This document shows positions 1 through 9,752 of a stretch of 64,000 nucleotides of DNA, piece by piece (within the stretch, counting starts at the first letter, position 1; every line of letters begins with the position of its first letter). Below the pieces are notes generated by a model that saw only the letters and a program-made list of their open reading frames with translations, did no database searches and was not told where the DNA came from. The DNA is taken from the NCBI RefSeq assembly GCF_001541345.2, contig NZ_LMVL02000002.1, positions 930,001 through 994,000 on the forward strand. The letters run 5' to 3'. Source of the DNA: Gillisella vitis. Its GTDB lineage: Bacteria > Pseudomonadota > Alphaproteobacteria > Rhizobiales > Rhizobiaceae. The position numbers and the translations under genes were made by a program.

Positions 1-818
1 TCAGGGGTATGACGGGTCCCCAGGTGCGCGCCGCTGTCGCGCCGGAAACCGATCTGGTCCTGGCGGTGGGTGGCGATGGCACGGTTGGCCAGGCTGTGGA
101 CGGTCTGCTGACGTCGCTTTATCCACAAACCGCCTTTGCCTTCCTGCCGGGCGGCACGGGCGCGGATTTTTCCCGCAATTTTGATTGGCCCGCGACGACC
201 GAGCGCCAATTGCAGGCGATTGCTACGGCCGCCCCGCGCCGTATCGATGTCGGGGTTCTGCAAAGCCATGTGGGCGGTGGCGAGGTGAAGACCACGCATT
301 TCATCAATGTCGCCAGTACCGGCGTCTCGGGCGAGATCGTCGCGGCGATCGAGGCAAACCGTGGCCCCTCGCGTCTGCCGGCTTTTCTGCGCTATCGGCT
401 GATGTCATTGGTGCGCATCGCCCGCTACAGGGGCGCATCCCTGCGTATCTCAGTGGATGGAAAGCGCGTTTATGACGGCGCGGTTCTTGTGGCCGCCGTT
501 ACCAATGGCGGCTGGTTTGGCGCCGGTGTGCGCGCCGCGCCGCAGGCTTTGCTGGACGATGGCCAACTCGATCTGGTCTTTGCGCGCCATTGCGGGGCCA
601 TTGGCAATCTGAAGATCTTTGCGGCTTTCGCGAATGGCAGTCACGCGAATTTGTCCGCGATCAAAACCCATCGCGGCCAGGTGATCGACATTGAGCCGCA
701 CGGCAAGATCCCCATGGCCGAGGCCGATGGCGAAGTGATCAGGCCCGGCGCATTGCGCTTCAGCATTCTGCCGCAGGCGCTCACCGTTCGCCTCCCACCC
801 GCTGTGGCGCCTGGGTGA
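1..818 (+). CDS. Diacylglycerol/lipid kinase family protein (5' partial)
   Basis: The gene is cut by the window edge: the reading frame is open from the first bases and the visible part has about 271 residues. It carries the DAGK/YegS catalytic signatures: a nucleotide-binding GGDGT about 20 residues into the visible part, then a PGGTGADFSR segment that corresponds to the family's P-x-GTxNDFAR motif. A beta-rich C-terminal half follows. Members phosphorylate diacylglycerol or related lipids with ATP at the membrane face. The missing N-terminus (about 40-60 residues) would hold the first Rossmann-like strand (NPxSG). The substrate cannot be told from the sequence. The gene converges on the HAD gene that ends 38 bp downstream. 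Confidence 0.8.
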   Translation, partial: RGMTGPQVRAAVAPETDLVLAVGGDGTVGQAVDGLLTSLYPQTAFAFLPGGTGADFSRNFDWPATTERQLQAIATAAPRRIDVGVLQSHVGGGEVKTTHFINVASTGVSGEIVAAIEANRGPSRLPAFLRYRLMSLVRIARYRGASLRISVDGKRVYDGAVLVAAVTNGGWFGAGVRAAPQALLDDGQLDLVFARHCGAIGNLKIFAAFANGSHANLSAIKTHRGQVIDIEPHGKIPMAEADGEVIRPGALRFSILPQALTVRLPPAVAPG

Positions 819-855
819 ATGAGCGCTGACGCTTTCAAAAACCTGGAAACAAACT

Positions 856-1554
856 CTAGATCACATGGTCCCATTCGGCCATGGCGGCAATCACTGCTGG
901 CAGGTCCATCATCCGGGCGATGACGGTTTCCGCACCGGCTTCGGTCAGGCGGTCGGCATGGGAGGGATAGGTGTGGGACGCGCCGGTAAAGCCGACGACC
1001 CGCATGCCTGCGGCGCGGGCGGCATGGACGCCGTGCACGCTGTCTTCCACCACCACGCAATTTTGCGGCTTGACGTTGAACTGGGCGGCGCCATGCAGAT
1101 AGATATCCGGCTTCGGCTTGACCCGGTCAGCGCCGAGATCCTTGGCGGAATAGACATGGGGTGCGAAAAATTCCTTGAGGCCGACCTTGGTCAGCATCAT
1201 GTCCAGCCGCTGGGACGACGAATTGGAGCAGATGCAGCGCGGCCCTTGCAGACGTGACAGGGCGTAGGTGACTCCTTCCACCAGCTTGACCTCGCGGGCC
1301 AGCCGCTGGTCCAACAGGGCTTCCGACTTGTCGATAAGGCTGGCCGAGAGCGGAATATCCACTTCCTTCTCAATGGTCATCAGGATGTTTTTCCAGGTCA
1401 TGCCGGAAAATCGCTCGCCCATTTCCTCGACGGAAATCGGATAACCGGCCTCGGTCAGCAGCTTGGATTCCACCTTGGCGGCAATGATTTCGGAATCGAC
1501 GAGCACGCCGTCACAATCGAAAAGGGTGAGGTCGAAGCCAGCCATGCTCATCAT
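856..1554 (-). CDS. HAD-superfamily hydrolase, phosphoglycolate phosphatase/beta-phosphoglucomutase-like
   Basis: The protein has 232 residues. All four HAD motifs are visible: DCDGVLVDSE near residue 13 (nucleophile and acid/base Asp), CSNSSS (motif II), the KPKPDIY lysine (motif III) and VVEDSVHGVHAA (motif IV). The helical cap between motifs I and II is of the C1 type. Such enzymes dephosphorylate small sugar phosphates or phosphoglycolate; the exact substrate is unknown. Three in-frame ATGs lie at 1554, 1551 and 1545, and the AGGA-like site just upstream favours the first two. A longer open frame to 1671 runs through the divergent control region and has no family homology, so I did not use it. 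The gene is divergent from the GntR regulator, which may control it. Confidence 0.8.
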   Translation of the reverse strand: MMSMAGFDLTLFDCDGVLVDSEIIAAKVESKLLTEAGYPISVEEMGERFSGMTWKNILMTIEKEVDIPLSASLIDKSEALLDQRLAREVKLVEGVTYALSRLQGPRCICSNSSSQRLDMMLTKVGLKEFFAPHVYSAKDLGADRVKPKPDIYLHGAAQFNVKPQNCVVVEDSVHGVHAARAAGMRVVGFTGASHTYPSHADRLTEAGAETVIARMMDLPAVIAAMAEWDHVI

Positions 1555-1609
1555 ATCCTGTTGTCGGGGGAAATGCCTGACTACACGATACGGAGGTAAA
1601 GAACAATTG

Positions 1610-1658
1610 CGCAGATCTGCCGAATGTTCATGGTCCAGATGTTCAGGGCAGATCTGCG
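1610..1658. promoter_or_regulatory. Paired palindrome, candidate GntR operator
   Basis: Two 12-bp sites, CGCAGATCTGCC (1610-1621) and GGCAGATCTGCG (1647-1658), are exact reverse complements of each other. Each contains the 10-bp palindrome GCAGATCTGC. Their centres are 37 bp apart, and two copies of ATGTTCA lie between them (1624-1630 and 1639-1645). The site sits between the divergent HAD and GntR genes. It is a good candidate for autoregulator binding; this is an inference from position and symmetry. Confidence 0.5.
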
Positions 1659-1699
1659 TCTCTCTCGACAAATTTTCCCCTTCAGCCTAATCAGGAGAC

Positions 1700-2368
1700 A
1701 TGAGCAAAGCCAAGGACGACACTATAGCCGCGAGGATTGCCCGCGTATTGGCGCAACGCATCGTGCATGGAGAACTACAGCCCGGCATTCGGCTGGCACA
1801 GGACCATATTGCCGAGGAATTTTCGGTAAGCCAGGTGCCGGTGCGGGAGGCGTTCCGGCGTCTGGAGGCGCAGGGCCTGGTCGTCAGTCTGCCGCGCCGC
1901 GGGGTCCGGGTGGCGAGTTTCGATTTGAAACAGGTGCGCGAAGTGGCGGAAATGCGCGCCGCCCTTGAAGTGCTGGCGCTGAAGCATGCCGCTCCGCATC
2001 TGACACCCGCGCTGCTGGACGAAGCGGAAGCCGCGACCTGCGCCTGCGACCGCGCCGACAATGTCGAGGACTGGGAGGCGGCCAATCGACGCTTTCACCG
2101 CCTGATCGTTTCCACCTGCGATATGCCGCGCCTGCTGACTGCCATCGATGACTTGCATGCGGTCAGCGCTCATTTCCTGCTGGCAGGCTGGCAAAGTGGT
2201 TGGGAGCGCCGCACCGATCACGATCACCGCGCCATCCTGGATGCCTTGCGCCGCAACGCCGTCGGGGAAGCGACGGCCATCCTGGAGCGGCATGTGCAGT
2301 GGATTGGCCGGGCGCCCGCGCCACGTCGCGGTGAGCCGCAGCCGGAGCGGTTTGCGATTGTCGGATGA
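1700..2368 (+). CDS. GntR-family transcriptional regulator, FCD (FadR/VanR) subfamily
   Basis: The protein has 222 residues. The N-terminal winged HTH (about 10-75) reads IARVLAQRIVHGELQPG...LAQDHIAEEFSVSQVPVREAFRRLEAQGLV, which is typical GntR. The C-terminal all-helical FCD domain (about 80-205) contains the acidic/His pattern that usually binds a metal and a carboxylic-acid ligand. Members repress or activate catabolic genes for organic acids and amino acids. The ATG at 1700 follows AATCAGGAGAC, a clear Shine-Dalgarno site. The HAD phosphatase gene lies divergently across a symmetric candidate operator. The effector is unknown. Confidence 0.88.
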   Translation: MSKAKDDTIAARIARVLAQRIVHGELQPGIRLAQDHIAEEFSVSQVPVREAFRRLEAQGLVVSLPRRGVRVASFDLKQVREVAEMRAALEVLALKHAAPHLTPALLDEAEAATCACDRADNVEDWEAANRRFHRLIVSTCDMPRLLTAIDDLHAVSAHFLLAGWQSGWERRTDHDHRAILDALRRNAVGEATAILERHVQWIGRAPAPRRGEPQPERFAIVG

Positions 2369-2472
2369 TGATGCGTGAGCCTGCAAAAACGATCGGTAAA
2401 ACGACAAACGTGTTGAGCAGGCTGAAAAGCCCAGCGCAACCTATAAAGCCCAACGAATGAAGGATTAATGCC

Positions 2473-2904
2473 ATGACGGTGCGGCTGCGCGGTCATCATC
2501 TGCTCTGCATGCTGACCTTTGTCGGTGAAGGCTATACTGCCGACTTCGTCGCCAATTATCGCCGCGTCGCTGCGCGGTTGACCGACGGTGAATCTATTGA
2601 GATCGTCGATGGCCCCGATGATCTCTGTCAGCCCTTAACCCATTCGCAAACGGCTCATTGTTTTCGTGACAGCGTGCTGGAACGCGACCGGAAAGCCAGG
2701 GATGCCGTGGCCGAGCTTTTGTCTCGCCCGGTGGAGACCGGCACAATCATCACCCCGGATGCCTCTCTTTTGGCGCGGTTGCGCGCCGCCTTTGCCACGG
2801 GGTCGGTGCGGTCTGCCTGTCATGACTGCGAATGGTCGTCGCTCTGCGATGGCATCGCGGCTGAGGGTTATAGCGGAGCGCTGGTGAATCCGCCCGCGGC
2901 TTGA
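2473..2904 (+). CDS. DUF1284 domain-containing protein
   Basis: The protein has 143 residues. The N-terminus RLRGHHLLCMLTFVGEGY matches the hallmark of DUF1284 (R-x-HHLLC-x-x-x-F/Y-x-G-x-GY). The cysteines cluster in a pattern that could bind a metal or Fe-S centre: C in HHLLC, DDLC, HC, and a C-terminal CHDCEWSSLC. No enzymatic role is established for the family, so function is open. The ATG follows GAAGGATTA (Shine-Dalgarno). It lies 100 bp after the GntR gene on the same strand, so it might be co-transcribed, but the intervening sequence has no obvious promoter or terminator that would decide this. Confidence 0.82.
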   Translation: MTVRLRGHHLLCMLTFVGEGYTADFVANYRRVAARLTDGESIEIVDGPDDLCQPLTHSQTAHCFRDSVLERDRKARDAVAELLSRPVETGTIITPDASLLARLRAAFATGSVRSACHDCEWSSLCDGIAAEGYSGALVNPPAA

Positions 2905-3019
2905 TCGCTCACCTCGGGATCATCCGTCTTCGAATTCCCTGGCCGTTGAGACCTGACAAGAGGCAATCTGGCTGTCGACCTGAAATTGCATGGAAATTTA
3001 AGCTCACCGTTCAGCATTT

Positions 3020-3040
3020 GGTAACCAAGTTCGGTAACCA
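3020..3040. repeat. Direct repeat GGTAACCA upstream of ccrM
   Basis: GGTAACCA occurs at 3020-3027 and again at 3033-3040, 13 bp apart start to start. A degenerate third copy, CGTAACCA, lies near 3069-3076 just before the ccrM start. The core GGTAACC is itself palindromic. The repeat resembles the TTAACCAT half-site used by CtrA in alphaproteobacteria, with one or two differences. Its position just upstream of a cell-cycle methyltransferase gene makes it a regulatory candidate; binding is inferred only. Confidence 0.4.
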
Positions 3041-3043
3041 TAG

Positions 3044-4222
<1,179 letters not shown>

Positions 4223-4558
4223 GCTTATCGTGCCGGGTCGGCGCAGACTTTGCTGTCCTTACGATTTCTTAATCATCGGCGCCGATGCTGACTATCTTCG
4301 TCGGTTTTTGTATTCAGTCCCGATGAAAGTGACAATGCCCGGCCCGGTTTCCGCGCCGGGCATTTCGGTCCTAGGTCAAGCGCTTATATAGTAACTTTTG
4401 CGATAGATTTATTTTGCAATATCTTCAAGTTGCAGATGTGCGTTTAAGATAAATTAGATATCTAATTATAAGCACTTAACGGCTATTCTCGAAGCCTTAA
4501 ACAGGTTCGGACAAGTCTGCCGCTTTATTTCCCATTTTCAACAGATGGGAGACGGGTT
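4223..4558. other. Intergenic stretch after ccrM with hairpin and AT-rich promoter-like DNA
   Basis: There is no credible gene in these 336 bp. A GC-rich hairpin (4334-4364) lies in the middle. The part from about 4380 to 4490 is strongly AT-rich compared with the surrounding DNA and probably holds the promoter of the glycosyltransferase gene that follows. Confidence 0.5.
4334..4364 (+). terminator. Hairpin downstream of ccrM
   Basis: AATGCCCGGC (4334-4343) pairs perfectly with GCCGGGCATT (4355-4364) around an 11-nt loop. Only a weak T-containing tail follows, so this is a probable but not textbook terminator for the ccrM transcript. Confidence 0.45.
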
Positions 4559-6415
4559 TTGGCGGCTTTATACAGGCAGGCACTGGAGCAATACGGGGAG
4601 GGCGCCTATGAGGCGGCGCTGACGACCGTTTCGCGCCTGTTGCAAGCTGAACGAAGCAATGCCGAGGCTTATATTCTCGCCGCCACCGTGCATGAGCGTC
4701 TTGGTAACCGGCTGGAGGCTGCCGACCTGTTCGAGCGGGTGATCGCGCTTACGCCATCGCGCAAACGCGACGTCGCCTTTCGTGCCTGCTCTCATTACCT
4801 TGAATCCGGTCACGACGATCTGGCTCTGCGCGCGTTGCTGGCGCTGCACCGTTATATGCCTGATGATGTCGATGCCAATCATTCGATTTGCAGCCTTTAC
4901 CGCGAGGCGGGCTGTTATCCGGATGCGCTGCCCTATGCGCTTAAGCTGGTGACGATTGGCCGCGATTTCGACAATTGGCTGAATGCAGGCATGGTTCTGT
5001 TGGGGGCCGGTCAGGCGGAGAAAGCCTTTGTCGTGCTGAAGGCAGCCTATGAGGCCCGCCCGACGGAACGGCTGGCGCTGACGGAATTGTTCTGGTGCGC
5101 GATGAACCTCTGCGATTTCGACCTGGCCACGCGGCTACAGGGTGAGCTTGAGGCTGCCTATGCTGCGGATGGCGCGGTGCTGGACATCCGCGAAAACGTC
5201 TTTCGCGCGCTGCAATGGTCTGGCGATGAGGCCTATCATGTGCTGAGTGCGATCCGGACGGGAGAGAAGCATCGCGGCACGGTTGCTCCGCGGCGGCCTT
5301 ATAAAGCCCGGTCCGGGCAAAGGCTGAGGGTCGGCTATGTCTCGGCAGACCTATACCAGCATGCGACGCTGTCGCTTTTGACCGGCGTGATCGAAAACCA
5401 TGATCGCGACCGTTTTGAGATTTTTGGCATTTGCCATACCGCAGCGAAGAACCGCAAGGGCGCGCTACGTCACCGTTTCCTTGAGGCCATCGATCACTAT
5501 GTCGACATCATCGACTTGGATGACGATCAGGCTGCTGCCGCCATACGGCAGCTTGATCTCGACATCCTGATCGACCTCAAGGGATTTACTTTCGAGAACC
5601 GGCTGGGGATTTTTTGCCGCCGTCCGGCCCCCGTGCAGGTGGCCTATCTCGGTTTTCCAGGCAGCGTGGTGGGTGTTGGCATCGATTATGCCATTGCCGA
5701 TGCCATTGTCGCCCCGCCATCATCAGAGCAGTTCTATGCCGAGAGAATCTTCCGGCTGCCCAATAGCTACCAATGCAATGACAATACCCGCGAAAAGGTG
5801 ATGCGCGATGGCCCGCGCAGCCTCCATGGCCTGCCGGAAAAGGGTGTGGTGTTCTGTTCTTTCAATCAGGCGGTGAAGATTCGATATCAGGTGTTCAAAA
5901 CCTGGATGGAAATCCTGAAATCGGTTGATGGGTCGGTGCTTTGGCTGATTGATATGCTACCAGTGACGCGAGACAATCTTCGCGCCGCAGCTGTCCGGCT
6001 GGGAGTGGCGCCGGAGAGATTGATCTTTGCGCCGAAAAAACCGCTCTCGGAGCATTTGCGCCGGGTGCCTTATGCTGATATCGCCCTTGATACGGGGCCT
6101 TGTAACGGCCATACGACAACGGCGGATGCCCTTTGGGCTGGTGTGCCTGTTCTGACCTGGAAAGGCACGAATTTTGCCGGCCGCGTCAGCGAAAGTCTTT
6201 TGAGTGCCGTTGGCTTGACCGAGCTGGTCGCCGACGATCTCACCGAATTCGGCCGCCTGGCGGTCGAACTGGCGCAGGATGAGGTCCGCCAATCTCACCT
6301 GCGCCAGAACCTCCTTCAAGCCCGCGATACCGCACCCCTGTTTGATACGCCCCGCTTCACCCGCGATTTCGAGGCGGCGTTGGAAGCGATCTGCGCGGAT
6401 GCCGCCAAGGGTTGA
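4559..6415 (+). CDS. TPR-containing SPINDLY/O-GlcNAc-transferase-family glycosyltransferase (GT41-like)
   Basis: The protein has 618 residues. The N-terminal ~215 residues are TPR-like helical repeats (for example SNAEAYILAATVHERLGNRLEAADLFERVIAL). From about 255 the GT41 catalytic region begins (LRVGYVSADLYQHA) and includes DILIDLKGFT, PVQVAYLGFPGSVG-like and GHTTTADALWAGVPVLT (about 517-533), then FAGRVSESLLSAVGL. The family transfers a sugar, often GlcNAc, from a UDP donor to protein Ser/Thr; the target is unknown here. The start is TTG at 4559, preceded by GGGAGACGGG; the nearby ATG at 4545 is out of frame. A paralogue lies 0.7 kb downstream beyond a PPOX gene. Confidence 0.85.
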   Translation: MAALYRQALEQYGEGAYEAALTTVSRLLQAERSNAEAYILAATVHERLGNRLEAADLFERVIALTPSRKRDVAFRACSHYLESGHDDLALRALLALHRYMPDDVDANHSICSLYREAGCYPDALPYALKLVTIGRDFDNWLNAGMVLLGAGQAEKAFVVLKAAYEARPTERLALTELFWCAMNLCDFDLATRLQGELEAAYAADGAVLDIRENVFRALQWSGDEAYHVLSAIRTGEKHRGTVAPRRPYKARSGQRLRVGYVSADLYQHATLSLLTGVIENHDRDRFEIFGICHTAAKNRKGALRHRFLEAIDHYVDIIDLDDDQAAAAIRQLDLDILIDLKGFTFENRLGIFCRRPAPVQVAYLGFPGSVVGVGIDYAIADAIVAPPSSEQFYAERIFRLPNSYQCNDNTREKVMRDGPRSLHGLPEKGVVFCSFNQAVKIRYQVFKTWMEILKSVDGSVLWLIDMLPVTRDNLRAAAVRLGVAPERLIFAPKKPLSEHLRRVPYADIALDTGPCNGHTTTADALWAGVPVLTWKGTNFAGRVSESLLSAVGLTELVADDLTEFGRLAVELAQDEVRQSHLRQNLLQARDTAPLFDTPRFTRDFEAALEAICADAAKG

Positions 6416-6494
6416 TCCGGGTAAATCATCAAGGTAAACGATGATTATGGCGCGCAATCTGGCGTGGTATAAGACGCGATAACGCGGGAGGCGG

Positions 6495-7103
6495 ATGATG
6501 ACCATTACTACGCTGCAACAGCTGGAAGCCCTCTATGGCACGGTGAAGGAGACATCGCTTGCCAAGGAAATCGACCATCTGAACGATGATTACGCCGCCT
6601 TCGTTAGCGCTTCGCCTTTCATCCTGCTCGCCACTGTCGGCGCTGACGGCACCGATTGCTCGCCCAAGGGTGATGCGCCGGGCTTCGTGGCAATTCTTGA
6701 CCGCAAGACGCTGGCCATTCCCGATCGCCCTGGCAACAACCGGATCGATAACCTGAAGAACATCATCGCAGACGGTCGGACATCTGTGCTGTTTCTCATC
6801 CCCGGTGTTGGTGAAACACTGAGGGTCAATGGCCGTGCCACGATCAGCGCCGATCCGGGCCTGCTCGCCCGCTTCACTGTTGATGGAAAACTGCCGAAAA
6901 GCGTGATCCTTCTGGCAATTGAAAGCGTCTATTTCCACTGCGCCAAGGCTATTCTCCGCTCAAATCTCTGGGACGCCTCCCGCCATGTCGAGCGCTCCAC
7001 CCTGCCGTCGGCTGGCCAGATGCTGAAGAACATTGTGAGCGGCTTTGATGGCGAAGCCTATGACAAGGAACTGCCCGAGCGGTCGAGGAAGAGCCTGTAT
7101 TGA
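6495..7103 (+). CDS. Pyridoxamine 5'-phosphate oxidase-family (PPOX) flavoprotein
   Basis: The protein has 202 residues and a split-barrel FMN-binding PPOX fold. Visible segments are ASPFILLATVGADGTDCSPKGDAPGFVAILD (about 36-66), IPDRPGNNRIDNLKNI and a dimer-interface region with VLFLIPGVGETLRVNGRATIS. This is the subgroup of about 200 residues of unknown substrate rather than PdxH itself, which has different phosphate-binding residues. The ATG at 6495 follows a GGGAGGCGG Shine-Dalgarno; a second ATG follows directly. It sits between the two SPINDLY-like genes on the same strand, with 79 and 25 bp gaps, so the three may be co-transcribed. Confidence 0.8.
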   Translation: MMTITTLQQLEALYGTVKETSLAKEIDHLNDDYAAFVSASPFILLATVGADGTDCSPKGDAPGFVAILDRKTLAIPDRPGNNRIDNLKNIIADGRTSVLFLIPGVGETLRVNGRATISADPGLLARFTVDGKLPKSVILLAIESVYFHCAKAILRSNLWDASRHVERSTLPSAGQMLKNIVSGFDGEAYDKELPERSRKSLY

Positions 7104-7128
7104 TCCTTGGTAGAATTTCCGGACCATC

Positions 7129-8829
7129 ATGACCGCTGACCTTACCAATACGATCCTGTCGCTTTATTCACAGGGCCTGTTCCAGGCTGCCCTTGATGAG
7201 GTGAAGGCTTTGCCGCCGGGCCTTGCCGATGACCCCAGGATGGCGATCATCGGCGGACAATGTCTCTACAAGCTCGGCTATGCCGAAGCGGCGGCGGATC
7301 ATTACGTGCGGGCGGCGGAGCGTCTTGGGGGGGAAGGCGCGCAGCTGCGCAAACTGGCTTACGATCTCTATAAAAACTTGGGAAATAGAGAAAAAGCTGT
7401 CGCCCTTGCCGAGCATATCTTGCAGGATGACCCACGCCATCTTGAAGCGGCTCTCCTGCGCCGCAATCGTCTTTTCGAACTCGCAATGCTGGATGAGCTA
7501 AAGCTGGCCAACGACGAGGCTGCGCGCGCCATCGCGGCTGCCGATGAATTTGCGACGTCCTGCGAACTGCCGCTGAGCGCCCTTTACTGGTGCGATGATG
7601 AGAGCACGCTTGCCCGCCTACCGAACCAGGAAAAATCGGTCATCTCGCCGCAGATCAGATTGGCTCGCCGCACGAAGCCGCATGTCTATGGTGACAAAAT
7701 CCGCATCGGCTATCTCTCTGGCGATTTCACCAGCAATCATGCCGTGATGGTCAACTTGCAGGGCGTCCTCGAACGTCATGACCGAAGCCGGTTCGAGATC
7801 ATTCTTTATTGCTATACAAAACAGGCCAAGATCGACCGTGACAACGGATCGCGGGCTCGCATGGGGACGATCAAGCAAATTGCCGACCTCTCAACGCAGG
7901 CAGCGAGTGATCTGATCAGGAGCGATGGCATCGATATTCTCATCGATCTGCAAGGCCATACCCAGGATGCCCGGATCGATCTGGTCAATTCCGGTCTGGC
8001 GCCGATCCAGGTGGCCTGGCTGGGCTTTCCCTCCACCGGCACCGGCATTGACTGCGATTACGTCATCGGCGACCCGATCGTGACGCCGGATAGCAGCAAG
8101 CCGTTCTATCATGAGAAACTCTGCCGCCTGCCGGAGACCTATGAGCCGAATGACAATATCAATCGGCCCTTGCCGCCACCTGCACCGAGAACGGTCCTGG
8201 GGTTGCCGGAGCACAAATTTATCTTTGCCTCGTTCAACAATGTCAAGAAAATCAGCCCGCAGACCGCCGATGCCTGGCTCTCCATCTTCCGAGAGGTGCC
8301 GGATAGCGTGATGTGTTTGCTCTGCGGGCAAGAACAGGTCAGGGACAATCTGCGTGCCTATTTCACCCGGCAGGGGCTCTCGGCGGACCGGCTGATTTTC
8401 GCGCCGCCACTGGCTTATGCATCGCATCTTGCGCGTGTGCAGGCCGTCGACCTCGTGCTCGATAGCTTTCCCTATTGCGGTCACACCACCACGTCCGATT
8501 GTCTCTGGGCCGGTGTGCCGGTTCTGGCGCTCAAGGGCCATAATTTCGCATCCCGGGTTTCGGAAAGTCTCCTGAGCGCGCTCGACATCCCCGAACTCGT
8601 GGCGCCAACGGTCGAGGCCTATATTGCGCAGGCATTGGATTTCGCCCGCAACCCATCTCGCCTTTTGCCGCTGCGCGAGCGGATCGCCGCCAACAGGCAC
8701 ACCACGCCGCTGTTTGACACCAACCGTTTTACTCAGCATCTCGAAGATGCCTACGAGATGATGGTGGCGCGCGCCAAGGCCGGGCTGGAGCCGGATCATA
8801 TCGATGTCCCGGCTCGGCCGTCCCTGTGA
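7129..8829 (+). CDS. Second SPINDLY/O-GlcNAc-transferase-family glycosyltransferase
   Basis: The protein has 566 residues. Short TPR-like repeats (about 1-130) are followed by the GT41 catalytic part: IRIGYLSGDFTSNHAVMVNLQGVLE (about 189-213), DILIDLQGHTQDARIDL, PIQVAWLGFPSTGTG, and CGHTTTSDCLWAGVPVLALKGHNFASRVSESLLSALDIPELV with its start near 450. It is clearly paralogous to the gene at 4559, but the TPR part is shorter and the middle diverges. It likely glycosylates a protein or acts in surface glycan synthesis; the acceptor is unknown. It starts 25 bp after the PPOX gene. No flagellin or adhesin gene is adjacent to indicate the target. Confidence 0.85.
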   Translation: MTADLTNTILSLYSQGLFQAALDEVKALPPGLADDPRMAIIGGQCLYKLGYAEAAADHYVRAAERLGGEGAQLRKLAYDLYKNLGNREKAVALAEHILQDDPRHLEAALLRRNRLFELAMLDELKLANDEAARAIAAADEFATSCELPLSALYWCDDESTLARLPNQEKSVISPQIRLARRTKPHVYGDKIRIGYLSGDFTSNHAVMVNLQGVLERHDRSRFEIILYCYTKQAKIDRDNGSRARMGTIKQIADLSTQAASDLIRSDGIDILIDLQGHTQDARIDLVNSGLAPIQVAWLGFPSTGTGIDCDYVIGDPIVTPDSSKPFYHEKLCRLPETYEPNDNINRPLPPPAPRTVLGLPEHKFIFASFNNVKKISPQTADAWLSIFREVPDSVMCLLCGQEQVRDNLRAYFTRQGLSADRLIFAPPLAYASHLARVQAVDLVLDSFPYCGHTTTSDCLWAGVPVLALKGHNFASRVSESLLSALDIPELVAPTVEAYIAQALDFARNPSRLLPLRERIAANRHTTPLFDTNRFTQHLEDAYEMMVARAKAGLEPDHIDVPARPSL

Positions 8830-8865
8830 CGAGGTTTTGAGGAAATAGGCTGGAGACCAGGGCTA

Positions 8866-9141
8866 TCAAGCCCTGATCGTATAATCCCTGGCAATGCCCT
8901 GTGTCACTGTGAACCAGTTCGATGCTTTCGTGCGCTGCTGATGCGCGTCGAAAGCGGCCTTATCAACAAAGACTTCCGAAACAAGAAAACGCCCGGTGAT
9001 AGTAGGGCAGGCTTCGACGTTGAAAGACAGGCACCCCGGCTCGGCCCGCGTCAGGGCGATATGCTCAGGCAGAGCCGCCTTTACGGCTTCCAGCCGATCC
9101 TCTGTGACGTCGATATGGCCGTCGAGAAACACTTTAGCCAT
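8866..9141 (-). CDS. Antibiotic biosynthesis monooxygenase (ABM)-domain protein
   Basis: The protein has 91 residues from the ATG at 9141. The sequence AKVFLDGHIDV...LPEHIALTRAEPGCLSFNVEACPTITGRFLVSEVFVDKAAFDAHQQRTKASNW is a typical ABM / YgiN-like ferredoxin-fold domain, in which E/H and W residues line a small cavity. Members act as cofactor-free quinol monooxygenases or are of unknown function. Its start codon overlaps the stop of the upstream HAD gene by one base (TGATG), so the two are translationally coupled. A longer open frame to 9210 runs into the HAD gene and was not used. Confidence 0.82.
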   Translation of the reverse strand: MAKVFLDGHIDVTEDRLEAVKAALPEHIALTRAEPGCLSFNVEACPTITGRFLVSEVFVDKAAFDAHQQRTKASNWFTVTQGIARDYTIRA

Positions 9142-9749
9142 CAGAGCACGCCGCCGTTTTTGAGATCGGCCTTGAGTTTTTCCGGGTTCTCGAAATGCAC
9201 CGCCTGCCAACCAGCAGCCTTGGCACCGACCACATTGGGCAGGCTGTCATCAATGAAAATCGAATGGGCGGGATCGAGACCAAAATCCGTGGCATGGCGC
9301 TGATAAATCGCCACATCCGGCTTGATCAGGCCGATTTCGCCCGACACTGTGACGCCGCGCGGGCGGTTGAGGAAGGGAAACATCTCGCGGGCTTCAACAA
9401 AGGTGTCGGCGGCGAAATTGGTCAGCATCGTCACATCGCGGCCCTCATCGATCAGGGCATTGAAGATCTCGACGGTGCCATCATAGGCATGCGGCACCAT
9501 TTCGCGCCAGTGCTGGCGAAAGGCGCGGATATGCGCTTCGCGGTCGGGATGTTCGGCAATCAGCAGCGCTTCGGCATCGGCCCATGTACGGCCCCGGTCC
9601 TGCTCAAGGTTCCATTCGTGGGTGCAGACATTGTCGAAAAACCATTGCCGCTCCTTTGCATCCGGGATGATCCGGCTGAACGGTAGATTGGGGTCGTAAT
9701 GGATCAGTACCTTGCCGATGTCGAAAACGATATGCCGGATCTCTGCCAT
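9141..9749 (-). CDS. HAD-superfamily hydrolase (YihX-like)
   Basis: The protein has 202 residues. HAD motif I is FDIGKVLIHYDP (about 9-20), where the second acidic position (DxD) is replaced by Gly, as is common in the YihX/epoxide-hydrolase-like subgroup (DxGxV/NVL). Motif II is MLTNFAADTF, motif III the lysine in IGLIKPDVAIY, and motif IV is IFIDDSLPNVVGAKAAGW. These enzymes dephosphorylate glucose-1-phosphate-like substrates; the true substrate is not clear. The gene is the first of a two-gene unit with the ABM gene and starts 3 bp after the mutY stop codon, which points to an operon mutY-HAD-ABM. Confidence 0.85.
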   Translation of the reverse strand: MAEIRHIVFDIGKVLIHYDPNLPFSRIIPDAKERQWFFDNVCTHEWNLEQDRGRTWADAEALLIAEHPDREAHIRAFRQHWREMVPHAYDGTVEIFNALIDEGRDVTMLTNFAADTFVEAREMFPFLNRPRGVTVSGEIGLIKPDVAIYQRHATDFGLDPAHSIFIDDSLPNVVGAKAAGWQAVHFENPEKLKADLKNGGVL

Positions 9750-9752
9750 GCT

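Noticed and set aside
4441..4470. CtrA-like box (TTAA...TTAG) before the first glycosyltransferase
   Set aside because: The spacing is six rather than seven and the second half is imperfect; too weak in AT-rich DNA.
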